NCBI RefSeq assembly: GCF_052044135.1
Contig: NZ_JBQDYF010000002.1
Coordinates: 264,979 to 328,978 of the forward strand
From: Salinisphaera sp052044135
GTDB lineage: Bacteria > Pseudomonadota > Gammaproteobacteria > Nevskiales > Salinisphaeraceae
Direction: 5' to 3'
DNA length: 64,000 nt
Position numbers and translations under genes: made by a program. Within the stretch, counting starts at the first letter, position 1. Every line of letters begins with the position of its first letter. Positions 1 through 10,970 of the stretch are shown piece after piece. Below the pieces are notes generated by a model. It did not search any database. It saw nothing but the letters and a program-made list of their open reading frames with translations, and was not told where the DNA came from.

Positions 1-372
1 ATCTGCCGCGAGCACGAGCTCGGTGTAACACCGTACTTCGCGCTGGCCAGCGGTTTCCTGACCGGCAAGTATCGCAGCCGCACCGACGCCGAAGGCCGTG
101 CGCGGGCGCCGTTCGTGGACAAATACTTCGACGCGCGCGGCATGCGCATTCTCGATGCGCTGGACGCGGTCGCCGCGCGCTACGAGACCACGCCGGCCGC
201 GATCTCGCTGGCCTGGCTGATCCAGCGGCCGAGCGTGACCGCGCCGATCGTGTCCGCGACGTCGATGTCCCAGTTCGACCAGCTCGTTGCCGCCACCTCG
301 ATCACACTCGACGAACAGGCCCTCGCCACGCTGGATGAAGCGAGCACCACCGCGCCCGAAGAGCGCGAATAA
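1..372 (+). CDS. Aldo/keto reductase, C-terminal part (cut by window edge)
   Basis: The reading frame is open from base 1, so the 5' part of the gene lies outside the window. The visible 123 residues match the C-terminal third of an NADP-dependent aldo/keto reductase TIM barrel: a SGFLTGKY segment, then SLAWLIQRP and a cofactor-binding region with PIVSATS. This arrangement is typical of the YajO/Tas-type subgroup. A second, different aldo/keto reductase follows 72 bp downstream on the same strand, so the two may be co-transcribed. The substrate cannot be told from this fragment. Confidence 0.85.
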   Translation: MCREHELGVTPYFALASGFLTGKYRSRTDAEGRARAPFVDKYFDARGMRILDALDAVAARYETTPAAISLAWLIQRPSVTAPIVSATSMSQFDQLVAATSITLDEQALATLDEASTTAPEERE

Positions 373-444
373 TCGACCCACGGCCGGTCGCGTCGCGCCG
401 ACGGCGCGGCCGGCTATCCATCAGTCAATGCTCAGGAGGACGAG

Positions 445-1431
445 ATGAGCGATTTCAAGCATTCCGGGCCACGCCTGGACCGCATGGGATTCGGCGGCGC
501 GCCGTTGGGCGACATGTTCGCCCATTCCGACGACGACCGCGCCCGCGAGACCCTGGCCACTGCCTGGGATCATGGTATCCGGTATTACGATACCGCCCCG
601 CATTACGGCGCCGGCCTGTCGGAGCAGCGCTTCGGCTCGTTCCTGGCGCGCCGGCCGCGTTCCGAGTACGTGTTGTCGACCAAGGTCGGGCGTGTGCTCG
701 AGCCCGCCGACGCGCCCGAGGCCACCGGCCCGTTCGTGGGCGGGCTGTATTTCAAGCGCCGTATGGATTATTCCTACGACGGCGCCAGGCAGGCCGTGCA
801 CGACAGCCTCCAGCGCCTGGGCGTAGGCTATCTGGATATCGTCTATATCCACGACCTGTCGCCGGACGCGCTCGGCGATGCCTGGACCGAGCATTTTGCC
901 ACCGCGATGTCGGGCGCGGCGGTCGCCCTGACGGAAATGCGCGACCAGGGGCTCATCCATGGCTGGGGCCTGGGCGTGAACACCATCGAGCCGTGTCTGC
1001 GCACGCTGGACGAAGCGGACCCGGATATCTTTCTGTTGGCCACCCAGTACCATTTGTTGAACACGGCCGGTGCCGACGATCTGTTCCCGCGTTGTCTGGA
1101 GCGGGATGTCAGCGTGGTGGTCGGGGCGCCGTTCGGCTCGGGATTGCTCGCCGGCGGCGATCATTATCTGTACGAAAAGGCCGCCGCCGAGCCGGTCCGT
1201 ATTCGCGATCGCATGGCCGCGATCTGTGCGGCGCACGATGTCGACCTGAAGGCGGCGGCGCTGCAGTTCGCGGCCGCGCACCCGGCGGTGGATTCGATCA
1301 TCCCGGGCGCGAGCAAGCCCGAACGCATTCCCCAGAACAAGGCGTTGTTCGAGGCCGATATCCCCGCCGAGCTCTGGGCCGGGTTCAAGCGCGAGGGACT
1401 GTTGCCGGAATCGGCGCACGTGCCGGACTAG
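445..1431 (+). CDS. Aldo/keto reductase, aldose/pyridoxal dehydrogenase type
   Basis: A 328-aa soluble NAD(P)-dependent oxidoreductase. The catalytic tetrad positions are visible: Asp in YYDTAPHYG, Lys in STKVGR and His in DIVYIHD. The PHYGAGLSE context is typical of the D-threo-aldose 1-dehydrogenase, L-fucose dehydrogenase and pyridoxal 4-dehydrogenase branch. An AGGAGG ribosome site at about 434-439 supports this ATG. It follows another aldo/keto reductase and ends just before a strong terminator, suggesting a two-gene unit. The exact sugar or aldehyde substrate is not determined by the sequence. Confidence 0.85.
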   Translation: MSDFKHSGPRLDRMGFGGAPLGDMFAHSDDDRARETLATAWDHGIRYYDTAPHYGAGLSEQRFGSFLARRPRSEYVLSTKVGRVLEPADAPEATGPFVGGLYFKRRMDYSYDGARQAVHDSLQRLGVGYLDIVYIHDLSPDALGDAWTEHFATAMSGAAVALTEMRDQGLIHGWGLGVNTIEPCLRTLDEADPDIFLLATQYHLLNTAGADDLFPRCLERDVSVVVGAPFGSGLLAGGDHYLYEKAAAEPVRIRDRMAAICAAHDVDLKAAALQFAAAHPAVDSIIPGASKPERIPQNKALFEADIPAELWAGFKREGLLPESAHVPD

Positions 1432-1466
1432 GGCCGCTTTCGCGTCTTGAATGCCGCCTACCGGGC

Positions 1467-1498
1467 CGGCCCGATCAGCCCGATCGGGCCGCTTTTTT
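1467..1498 (+). terminator. Rho-independent terminator
   Basis: A perfect 10-bp stem (1467-1476 with 1482-1491) with a 5-nt loop is followed by C and six T. It closes the aldo/keto reductase unit. Confidence 0.85.
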
Positions 1499-1570
1499 CT
1501 GACCGGCGGGGTGCTGGCGATGGAATGGGCGGGCTATAGTGCCACCATCATTCAGATCATGATTGGTTTC

Positions 1571-3376
1571 ATGCACAACCAATTTCGGCGCTGTCTTCGT
1601 CTCGTCTGCGCCGCGGGGTTCGTGGCTGTTGCGCTTGCCGGCAGCGGGGTCGCCGGCGCCGCCAGCGCGAATGCTTCCGGCATTGCCGCCAGTGCGCTGG
1701 ACGTCACCGCACCGCCCACCACGCAGGCCGCCCTGGCAAAAGCCAAACCGGTGACCGCCCGGCACGCCATGGTGGTGACCGCACAGCATCTGGCCACGCG
1801 CGTCGGCGTGAAGGTGCTGGCCGATGGCGGCAATGCGGTCGATGCCGCCGTGGCCGTGGGCTATGCACTCGCGGTGGTGCATCCCTGTTGCGGCAACATC
1901 GGCGGTGGCGGTTTCATGGTGCTGCATCTGGCCAGGTCGGCCGATCACCCGGCCAAGAATCTATTCCTGGATTTTCGCGAGAAAGCGCCCGAGAAAGCGA
2001 CGCCCACGCTGTTCCAGGATGCCGACGGCAACGTGGTCACGGGCCGCAGCACGAAGACCTATCTCGGCACCGGCGTGCCCGGCACGGTGATGGGGCTGGA
2101 GCAGGCCCGCCGTCGTTTCGGCACGATGAGCCGCCAGCGGCTGATGGCGCCGGCGATCAAGCTGGCGCGCCAGGGCTTTACGCTCGAACAGGGCGACGTC
2201 AATATCCTGCACGAACGCAGCGACGATTTCGCTGACCAGCCCAATGTGGCGAAGATATTCCTGAACCATGGCCAGCCCTATCAGGTGGGCGATACGCTGA
2301 AGCAGCCACAACTGGCGCACACGTTGTCGCTGATCTCGAAGCGGGGCACGAAAGCCTTCTACCAGGGCGCCATAGCGAAGGCGGTGGTCAAGGCCAGCAA
2401 GGCCCATGGCGGTATCCTCACCATGCAGGATTTTGCCGATTACACCGCCCCCTGGGGTAAGCCGGTCACCTGTGGCTACGAGGGCTACACTGTGGTTTCA
2501 ACGCCGCCGCCAAGCTCGGGCGGCACCACGATCTGCGAGATTCTCGGCATTCTGGACCCGTTGCCGCTGAAAAAATGGGGCTACGGCTCGGTCAAGACCT
2601 CGCATTACCTGATCGAGGCCGAACGGCGTGCCTTCGCCGACCGCAATACCTATCTCGGCGATCCGGCGTTCGTCGACAACCCGATCGGCAAACTGCTGTC
2701 CGCCGATCACCTGAATCGTCTACGTGGCGACATCGACCCGGACAAGGCAACGCCGTCGTCACGGATCCACGGCAGCCTTGGCCCGCGCGAGGGCCAGCAC
2801 ACCACGCAGTACTCGGTGGTCGATGCCAAGGGCGATGCGGTGAGCGTGACCTACACCATCAATTATCTGTTCGGCAACGGTCATATCGCCGGCAACACCG
2901 GATTCTTCCTCAACAACGAAATGGACGACTTCACCGCCAAGCCGGGCGTGCCCAACTCCTTCGGCCTGGTGCAGGGCAAGACGAATCAGGTCGAGGGCGG
3001 CAAGCGGCCGCTGTCGTCGATGTCGCCGTCCCTGGTGCTCAAGAACGGCAACCTGTTCATGGTGACCGGCAGCCCGGGCGGCTCGACCATCATCTCGACC
3101 ACGCTCGAGAGCATGCTCAACGTGATTGATTTCGGCATGAACATCCAGCAGGCAGTCGACGCGCCGCGAATCCACAATCAATGGTTGCCGGATCACACCA
3201 AGGTCGAGCCGGGCTATCTGACCGATGCGGTGAAACAGAAACTGGAAGCCATGGGGCACAGCTTCGACGTGGTGCGCTCCTGGGGCGCCGATGAGGCGAT
3301 CCGGCGACGCCCGGACGGATCGCTCGAAGGCGCCAACGATCGCCGGCGCCCGGCGGGCCTGGCGGCCGGGTACTGA
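1571..3376 (+). CDS. ggt: Gamma-glutamyltranspeptidase
   Basis: A periplasmic N-terminal-nucleophile hydrolase of about 601 aa that cleaves or transfers the gamma-glutamyl group of glutathione. The N-terminus has arginines followed by a hydrophobic Ala/Gly/Val stretch ending near GAASA, a plausible signal peptide. The autoprocessing site is HTTQYSVVD, with the new N-terminal Thr at about residue 411; the small subunit carries RPLSSMSP and TGSPGGST, which form the substrate and oxyanion pocket. Length fits the family (about 580 aa in E. coli). Two in-frame ATGs, at 1559 and 1571, are possible; neither has a strong ribosome site. I chose 1571 because the signal peptide then starts cleanly. Confidence 0.93.
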   Translation: MHNQFRRCLRLVCAAGFVAVALAGSGVAGAASANASGIAASALDVTAPPTTQAALAKAKPVTARHAMVVTAQHLATRVGVKVLADGGNAVDAAVAVGYALAVVHPCCGNIGGGGFMVLHLARSADHPAKNLFLDFREKAPEKATPTLFQDADGNVVTGRSTKTYLGTGVPGTVMGLEQARRRFGTMSRQRLMAPAIKLARQGFTLEQGDVNILHERSDDFADQPNVAKIFLNHGQPYQVGDTLKQPQLAHTLSLISKRGTKAFYQGAIAKAVVKASKAHGGILTMQDFADYTAPWGKPVTCGYEGYTVVSTPPPSSGGTTICEILGILDPLPLKKWGYGSVKTSHYLIEAERRAFADRNTYLGDPAFVDNPIGKLLSADHLNRLRGDIDPDKATPSSRIHGSLGPREGQHTTQYSVVDAKGDAVSVTYTINYLFGNGHIAGNTGFFLNNEMDDFTAKPGVPNSFGLVQGKTNQVEGGKRPLSSMSPSLVLKNGNLFMVTGSPGGSTIISTTLESMLNVIDFGMNIQQAVDAPRIHNQWLPDHTKVEPGYLTDAVKQKLEAMGHSFDVVRSWGADEAIRRRPDGSLEGANDRRRPAGLAAGY

Positions 3377-3438
3377 TCCGGTGCGTGTCGCCCGGCGAGC
3401 CGGCGGTGCTCGACCACGGCCGTTGGCCGTGGCCGGGC

Positions 3439-3999
3439 TCACCACATCAGGTCGTCGGGGACTTCATATCCGGCGTAGGGGTCGTCCGGATCGGTCGGGC
3501 GCTTGTCGGCTTCGGTGATGCGCGATACCGCCTTCGGGACCAGCACCTCCAGGCGCTCGGCGGTCTCGACGTCGACCAGTGAGGTCTGGCCGTCGTAGCG
3601 CACGATGGCCAGCCGGCCGTCGGCCAGCCGGCGACGCTGGTCGCGACTGACCGGCAGGCGGCGGATCTTGCCCTTGACGGTATAGCTGTAGGGCGGCTCG
3701 TCGGCTTCCGGCGCCTCGATGGCGATGCGGTGCTCGTTGATGATCTGGATCACCTGGCGCTTGCGTTCGCGCTGCTGGCGCTCCGCGTTGGCCGCTTCGG
3801 CGCGCTTGCGGTCGGCTTCGCGCTTCGCGGCGGCCGCGGCCTCGACTTCCTTCGACAGTTTGCGCTGTTCCTCATCGCCGGCGCTGCCTGCCCGGCGTGC
3901 CGCCTTGTTGCGACGCGCCTTGTCGTGGCGTGCCTTTTTGGCCTGTTTCGGCTTGGCGATACCGGCCTTGAGCAGCTGGTCCTGTAGCGACTGACCCAT
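3439..3999 (-). CDS. DUF2058 family protein (YaiL-like)
   Basis: A 186-aa protein with the DUF2058 layout. It has a short N-terminal MGQSLQDQLLKAGI helix, then a highly charged Lys/Arg/Ala coiled-coil region (about 17-85), then a compact C-terminal part containing IQIINEHRI, PYSYTVKGKI and a YDGQTSLVD strand. The family is nucleoid- or ribosome-associated in some reports, but its function is not settled. It lies tail to tail with ggt and is probably transcribed alone. Family assignment is from pattern recognition of these segments. Confidence 0.85.
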   Translation of the reverse strand: MGQSLQDQLLKAGIAKPKQAKKARHDKARRNKAARRAGSAGDEEQRKLSKEVEAAAAAKREADRKRAEAANAERQQRERKRQVIQIINEHRIAIEAPEADEPPYSYTVKGKIRRLPVSRDQRRRLADGRLAIVRYDGQTSLVDVETAERLEVLVPKAVSRITEADKRPTDPDDPYAGYEVPDDLMW

Positions 4000-4116
4000 G
4001 GTAATGCGTCGATTGCGGTAGATCGGTAGCTATTCTAGGGCCTGTTGCCGTCTCATGCGACGTCGAGTTAACGGGCCGGGGCGGGTTGCGGCGCCACGGC
4101 TCACCCATGGTCGCCG

Positions 4117-5313
4117 TTACCAGTCGATATCGCAGCAAAGGACCTGTTCCGGCGGGCGACCGCGCGCGATCGAGAGCGTGACACACATATAGGCGCCCGT
4201 GCTCGACAGGTAGGGGCGCGAGGTCTGCAGGCGGTGCGGTTCGGCCATGGCGGCGCGGAAATACTGGCGTCGATACCAGGTGCCGCCCGAGGTGTCGGTG
4301 ATCGGGCCGGCATGGAAGATCCGGCGCGTACGCAGCGAACGGCCGTCGACATGCATGATCTGTTCGCCGCGCTCGTCGAGAATATAAAAGCGCGCGGCGC
4401 GCGGCATGGTCATCAGCTGGCGCGCGGCGGCGTGCGGCGCCTCGCCGCGGCCGATGCGCTCGATGGCGTCGCGAAAGGCATCGGCGTAGGGCGCAATGCG
4501 GTCGGCCTCGATGCGCTCCTCGATCGTGGCCGTGGTCTCGAAATGACGGGTGATATCGCTGAGTATCGGCAGGCCGTCGATCCGGAGGTGATCAATTTCG
4601 CGCGATGGGCGAGCGAAGTAGAAGCCCTGGACGAAGTCGACATCGGCATCCATGGCGAGCAGTGCCTGCTCACGCGTTTCGATACCTTCGGCCAGTACCA
4701 GGGAGCCGGCTTCGTGAATCAGCGACACGAGGTTGGGCAACATCTGCCGCAGCCGGCCGGTGCGGTGTTGTTCGGCTTCCACGATCAGGCTGCGATCGAG
4801 CTTGATGATGTCGGGCGCGAGCCGCCAGATACGGTCGAAATTGGAATGGCCGGTGCCGAAGTCGTCGAGCGCGACCAGTGCGCCGATGGAGCGAAAGTAG
4901 TCGACCGCCGCGAACAGCTGCGGCTCGTCGTCGATCGCGCCCTCCACGATCTCGATGACCAGGCGCTGCGGCGGTACGCCGGCCTCGCGCAAAGCCCTGG
5001 TGAGCGTTCCGTCGTGATACCAGCGGTCGGCGATGGTGCTGGGGTCCAGGTTGAGGAAAAGCCAGCGTTCTTCGGGCGCCTGGGCCGAGAAGTTGTGGAT
5101 GTGCAGGCTTTGGCAGAGCGTATCCAGCAGGCGGATGTCGCCGTGCTCGGCGGCCTCCCGCATGACATCGACGGGTGCATGCGCGTGGTTGTCGGCATCC
5201 GTGGAGCGCAGTAGCGATTCGAAGCCGACGCTGCGTCGGTGGCACAGGCTGAGAATGGGCTGGAAGACGCTGTGTAACTGGTAACCGTTGTACTGCTCCG
5301 TGATCGCGTTCAT
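4117..5313 (-). CDS. EAL-domain c-di-GMP phosphodiesterase with C-terminal sensor-like domain
   Basis: A 398-aa protein that should hydrolyse cyclic di-GMP. The EAL signature is read as GFESLLR near residue 31, so Ser replaces the usual Ala, but the catalytic Glu is kept. Other metal and substrate residues are present: NLDPST, EIVEGA, DDFGTGHSN, IKLDRSL, AEGIETREQ and QGFYFARP. About 150 further residues follow and end in CCDIDW. This looks like a PAS/Cache-type module as in YkuI-like proteins, which would make it a sensory domain placed after the enzyme. An upstream GTG would add 32 residues; ATG 5313 is chosen because homology starts directly there. Confidence 0.87.
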   Translation of the reverse strand: MNAITEQYNGYQLHSVFQPILSLCHRRSVGFESLLRSTDADNHAHAPVDVMREAAEHGDIRLLDTLCQSLHIHNFSAQAPEERWLFLNLDPSTIADRWYHDGTLTRALREAGVPPQRLVIEIVEGAIDDEPQLFAAVDYFRSIGALVALDDFGTGHSNFDRIWRLAPDIIKLDRSLIVEAEQHRTGRLRQMLPNLVSLIHEAGSLVLAEGIETREQALLAMDADVDFVQGFYFARPSREIDHLRIDGLPILSDITRHFETTATIEERIEADRIAPYADAFRDAIERIGRGEAPHAAARQLMTMPRAARFYILDERGEQIMHVDGRSLRTRRIFHAGPITDTSGGTWYRRQYFRAAMAEPHRLQTSRPYLSSTGAYMCVTLSIARGRPPEQVLCCDIDW

Positions 5314-5664
5314 GGCAGCTGCGGCGCCTGCCAATGGGGCCCGGCCGGAGCACGTCGCGATACGCGCAAGTGCGCGGATCGGCCCGGTGGTCCGGCCCGG
5401 TGGCGACAAGGCGAAGGCGAAAGCGGATTGGTCATGGGTCGTCTCGGTAGACCAGGCCGGCGATTGTCCCGGTCACGCCGCTCATCGAGCCTTGTGGGCG
5501 GGCCGGGGTATCGATGGCGTGCGCGTATTGTCACGGACTGTAATAAAGGATACGCGCAAGATCGGGGCGAATCGAGCGTTTCGTGCGCCATCTTGATTCG
5601 GTTGCGAACGCCGCTATCTTGAGCATGAGTGTTCGGGTTGCTTGTTTGAAAGAGGGTGCTTGAA

Positions 5665-6534
5665 ATGAATGCGTTGCGTACGACCATTCTGCTGGCCGGC
5701 CTGACCGCGTTGCTGGTTCTCGTCGGGGGCGCGCTCGGCGGCCGTGGCGGCATGCTGCTTGCCCTGGTGATCGCGGCGGCGATGAACTTCGGCAGCTACT
5801 GGTTTTCCGATCGCATGGTGCTGAAGATGCATGGCGCGCGTGAAGTGTCGGCCGCGGATGCCCCCGAGCTCTATCAAGTGGTACGGGAACTCGCACAGAG
5901 CGCCCGGTTGCCGATGCCGCGCGTCTACGTAATGGAATCGGACACGCCCAACGCCTTTGCCACCGGCCGCAGTCCGACGCATGCGGCGGTGGCCGCGACC
6001 ACCGGCCTGCTGCGGATCATGAACCGTGATGAGTTGCGCGGTGTACTCGCCCACGAGCTGGCGCATGTCCGCCATCGCGATACGCTCATCAGTGCCGTCG
6101 CGGCCACTTTCGCGGGCGCAATCACCATGATCGCGAACATGGCGCAGTGGGCGATGCTGTTCGGCGGTTTCCGCGGTAACGACGATCGCGAAGGCGCGGG
6201 CGGCATGCTCGGCGCCTTGGCGACGATCATACTGGCGCCGCTGGCTGCCGCCCTGATCCAGATGGCCGTTTCGCGGTCGCGCGAGTTCGCGGCCGACAAG
6301 GGCGGCGCCGAAATCTCGGGCAGCCCGATGGGGTTGGCCAACGCGCTGCGCAAGCTGGAGCAGGCCAATGAGCAGCACCCGATGTCGTCGGCCGAGCGCA
6401 ATCCGGGCACGGCGCATCTGTTCATCGTCAACCCGCTGGCGGGTGTCAACATCGGCAAGCTGTTTTCGACCCATCCGCCGACCGAGGAGCGTATCCAGCG
6501 GCTGGAAGCGATGTCCGGGCGCGCCCGGATGTAG
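5665..6534 (+). CDS. htpX: Membrane zinc metalloprotease HtpX
   Basis: A 289-aa integral inner-membrane M48 protease that degrades misfolded membrane proteins. Two N-terminal hydrophobic segments (residues about 5-50) precede the zinc site HELAH (130-134). Two more membrane segments follow (about 150-205), then the SREFAADKGGAE motif with the third zinc ligand. The C-terminus FSTHPPTEERIQRL is typical. ATG 5665 is preferred over an in-frame GTG at 5656 because of the GAGGG ribosome site upstream. Length equals that of E. coli HtpX within a few residues. Confidence 0.95.
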   Translation: MNALRTTILLAGLTALLVLVGGALGGRGGMLLALVIAAAMNFGSYWFSDRMVLKMHGAREVSAADAPELYQVVRELAQSARLPMPRVYVMESDTPNAFATGRSPTHAAVAATTGLLRIMNRDELRGVLAHELAHVRHRDTLISAVAATFAGAITMIANMAQWAMLFGGFRGNDDREGAGGMLGALATIILAPLAAALIQMAVSRSREFAADKGGAEISGSPMGLANALRKLEQANEQHPMSSAERNPGTAHLFIVNPLAGVNIGKLFSTHPPTEERIQRLEAMSGRARM

Positions 6535-6558
6535 CCGCCGCCGGTGCCGGACCAAAAG

Positions 6559-6586
6559 AGGCCGCCGATCATCCCGGCGGCCTTTT
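6559..6586 (+). terminator. Terminator between convergent htpX and CBS gene
   Basis: The inverted repeat GGCCGCC/GGCGGCC with a 9-nt loop is followed by TTTT on the + strand and has A-rich sequence on the other side. It could serve both converging genes. Confidence 0.75.
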
Positions 6587-6601
6587 GTCGCTCGGCGGCG
6601 T

Positions 6602-7033
6602 CTAATGCCCGGTAATATAATGCTCGAGTTGCTCGATCATGAATTCCTTGTCGGCGATCACCCCTTTGACCAGGTCGCCGATCGAGACCAGCCCCACGAG
6701 CTTGTCGTTGTCCATGACCGGCAGATGCCGGAAACGTTTTTCGGTCATCAACGCCAGGCACTGCTCGATCTCGGTTGCCGGGGCGATATAGGCCACCCGC
6801 TGGGTCATCACGTCCTGCACCGGGGTCTGTTTCGATGACCGGTTCTCGAGCACGAGCTTGCGGGCATAGTCGCGTTCGGACAGCAGGCCGACGAGGCGGC
6901 CGGCGTCCATCACCAGCACGGCACCAATGTTCTTGTCCGCCATCAGCTGCAGCGCGTCGTATACCGAATCATCCGGCGCCACCGTCCAGATATCCGATGG
7001 CTTGTCACGAAGTAAATCGTTGATGGTTGTCAT
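6602..7033 (-). CDS. CBS-pair protein
   Basis: A 143-aa stand-alone pair of CBS domains with no attached enzyme. The first covers about residues 10-65 (VYDALQLMADKNIGAVLVMD then GLLSERDYARKL), the second about 75-135 (CLALMTEKRFRHLPVMD then GLVSIGDLVK). Such proteins bind adenine nucleotides and report cell energy state; some modulate kinases or channels. It is a single-gene unit facing htpX tail to tail. The ligand and partner are unknown from the sequence. Confidence 0.9.
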   Translation of the reverse strand: MTTINDLLRDKPSDIWTVAPDDSVYDALQLMADKNIGAVLVMDAGRLVGLLSERDYARKLVLENRSSKQTPVQDVMTQRVAYIAPATEIEQCLALMTEKRFRHLPVMDNDKLVGLVSIGDLVKGVIADKEFMIEQLEHYITGH

Positions 7034-7121
7034 GGCTGCTCTCCTCCCTCAAATCGTGGAATCCGGATCGTACCGTGTTCGCGTTCCCGATAACGAGTGG
7101 CGCGGCGCGGACACCGCAACA

Positions 7122-7155
7122 AAATGGCCCGGCTTGAGAAGCCGGGCCATTGCGT
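7122..7155 (-). terminator. Terminator of the lipoprotein gene
   Basis: A 12-bp stem ATGGCCCGGCTT/AAGCCGGGCCAT with a 3-nt loop. Read on the minus strand, the stem is followed by TTTTG. It lies just downstream of the lipoprotein gene that starts at 7833. Confidence 0.85.
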
Positions 7156-7170
7156 TCGGAGCGGGCGCGC

Positions 7171-7833
7171 CTAACCGTTGTTGGCGGTCTTGGGTTTTTT
7201 AGGTGTCTCGCTATTCATCCGGGCCTGTTGGGTCGGCGTCAGCAGATTCTGATGTTTCCAGCTGATACCCAGGATCGATGACTTGTCGTAGTGTGAAAAG
7301 CCATAGACCGGCCCGACGACATCCTGCATATCGCCGGTCTTGGCGTTATAGAACGCGATGCCGAATTTGGCCACGCCGGTGCGGCGCGCTTTCTTGTAGA
7401 AGGCGAGCTCTGGCGTGCTGACTGTCCCGGTCAGCGGGATCGGGATCGGAATGCTGGGGATGCCGAGCATGGTGTTGGCCTGATCGATCGACAACGCGCC
7501 GTTGCTCACCAGCGCGATGGTGTCCGCCTTGTCGGCCGAACCGACGAGCTTGTAGCCATCGGCCAGCAGTTGCGACTGGATCTGTGCGATGGCGTATTTC
7601 GTCTTGTACTCGGCGTTGTCGGTGAACTCGCTGGAATCCACGTAGATGGCGTTGCCGCGGGGCACGTTCGGCTTGATCTGGGCGCTGGCGTGATCGGCCG
7701 CGGTGGACAGCATGAGCTGCTCGCGAGCCGTTTGCGTCGGCTGGGTCTCGCGCACGGTCGTGCAGCCAGCCACGGCCAGACACGCGCCCACGATAGTCCC
7801 CGTGACCAGGATCTCTTTCGGCATTGATTTCAT
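7171..7833 (-). CDS. Putative lipoprotein of unknown function (DUF6655-like)
   Basis: A 220-aa protein with a lipoprotein signal peptide: a short basic start, a hydrophobic segment and the lipobox LAVAGC with Cys at about 24, followed by TTVRET. The mature part has an alpha/beta pattern with a region rich in Ile-Pro repeats (IPSIPIPIPL, about 125-135). It then shows a conserved-looking FYKKARRTGVAKFGIAFYN stretch. It resembles the group annotated DUF6655, but I hold that lightly. It is probably monocistronic and anchored in a membrane facing the periplasm. Confidence 0.7.
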   Translation of the reverse strand: MKSMPKEILVTGTIVGACLAVAGCTTVRETQPTQTAREQLMLSTAADHASAQIKPNVPRGNAIYVDSSEFTDNAEYKTKYAIAQIQSQLLADGYKLVGSADKADTIALVSNGALSIDQANTMLGIPSIPIPIPLTGTVSTPELAFYKKARRTGVAKFGIAFYNAKTGDMQDVVGPVYGFSHYDKSSILGISWKHQNLLTPTQQARMNSETPKKPKTANNG

Positions 7834-7951
7834 ATTGGGAGCTATTAATTCGACGGACGATCGACCGTACCAGAGCGGTGTGTCGAAAGCGAAAACGGGC
7901 GTCGAATCCGTATGTTATAAGGGCGCATCCCAGCAGGTGCCGGCGGGCATG

Positions 7952-7986
7952 AAAAAGGCCGGCGCCCGGCGAAGCGAGCGTCGGCC
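7952..7986 (-). terminator. Terminator downstream of icd
   Basis: Read on the minus strand, the stem GGCCGACGC/GCGCCGGCC (one mismatch) is followed by TTTTT. It lies 36 bp after the isocitrate dehydrogenase stop codon. Confidence 0.75.
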
Positions 7987-8022
7987 CTGGATCGGCCGCA
8001 AGCCGGCCGGCTGCTGACCGGG

Positions 8023-10263
<2,241 letters not shown>

Positions 10264-10970
10264 CGTCGCGTTTCAACCTCGCAGAGCTTGTGTGTCATCC
10301 CGTGGGGATGGAAATGGTGACAGCTTGTCGCAAGCCGGGTCGGCGCCGCGCGCCGCCGGCGAATGACCTTTCCCATAAAGGCCGGTTTTTCGTTGTACGG
10401 GTCAGCCGGGCCGCCCCGGGGCCGCCGGCCACCGAGATGGTTGGTCTATGCAGCTATTGTACGGCACGCCCGCCGGGCCTTGGCCCCGGGGCGGTCGCGC
10501 GCTGCGTTATTCAGGGGCGCTATTCTAGCGCGTCATCGCTCTCGACGCTGATCGCGTCAGCCCGGTGGCGCCCGCGCGCCCGGGCGGCTGCCGCAGTGCC
10601 GCCCTGTCGTGTCGCGAGGCAGGGTGTTCCTGGGCTGCGTCGGGCGCCGGCAAGCGCGTTCCGCGGGTGCGCCCGACGACGCCGGATCGCGCGTCCGCGC
10701 CACCGAGGGCGGGCGCTCGCCGAACAAGACTGGCGCCGCACGACGCGGCCGCAGAACGGCGCGCGGCGGGGTTCGCGAAAACGTACCGGCGCCGTCGCGG
10801 CTTGGCGGGCGGCCGATTCCGGTTGTTTTATCGTGGGACCGATTCCGGCGTGAATGCCTGGCAAAACCTGCCTAAATTATTATTTAAGACTTTAGTATTA
10901 GACTCGGGGCGTGTATTCTACGTGCCGATTCCCTTGGCCCGTGTCGGGCTTTTTTCCTTCGATTTCGCTT
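10264..10970. other. Long non-coding stretch upstream of icd and the MFS gene
   Basis: About 700 bp between divergent icd and the MFS gene. The open frames here have shadow-like Arg/Ala-rich compositions and no recognisable domain, so I call no gene. An AT-rich patch at about 10872-10906 is a likely promoter region for the MFS gene. Confidence 0.5.

Noticed and set aside
10520..10864. Open frame of 114 codons on the minus strand upstream of the MFS gene
   Set aside because: Arg/Ala/Pro-rich composition typical of shadow frames in high-GC DNA, no ribosome site and no recognisable motif.
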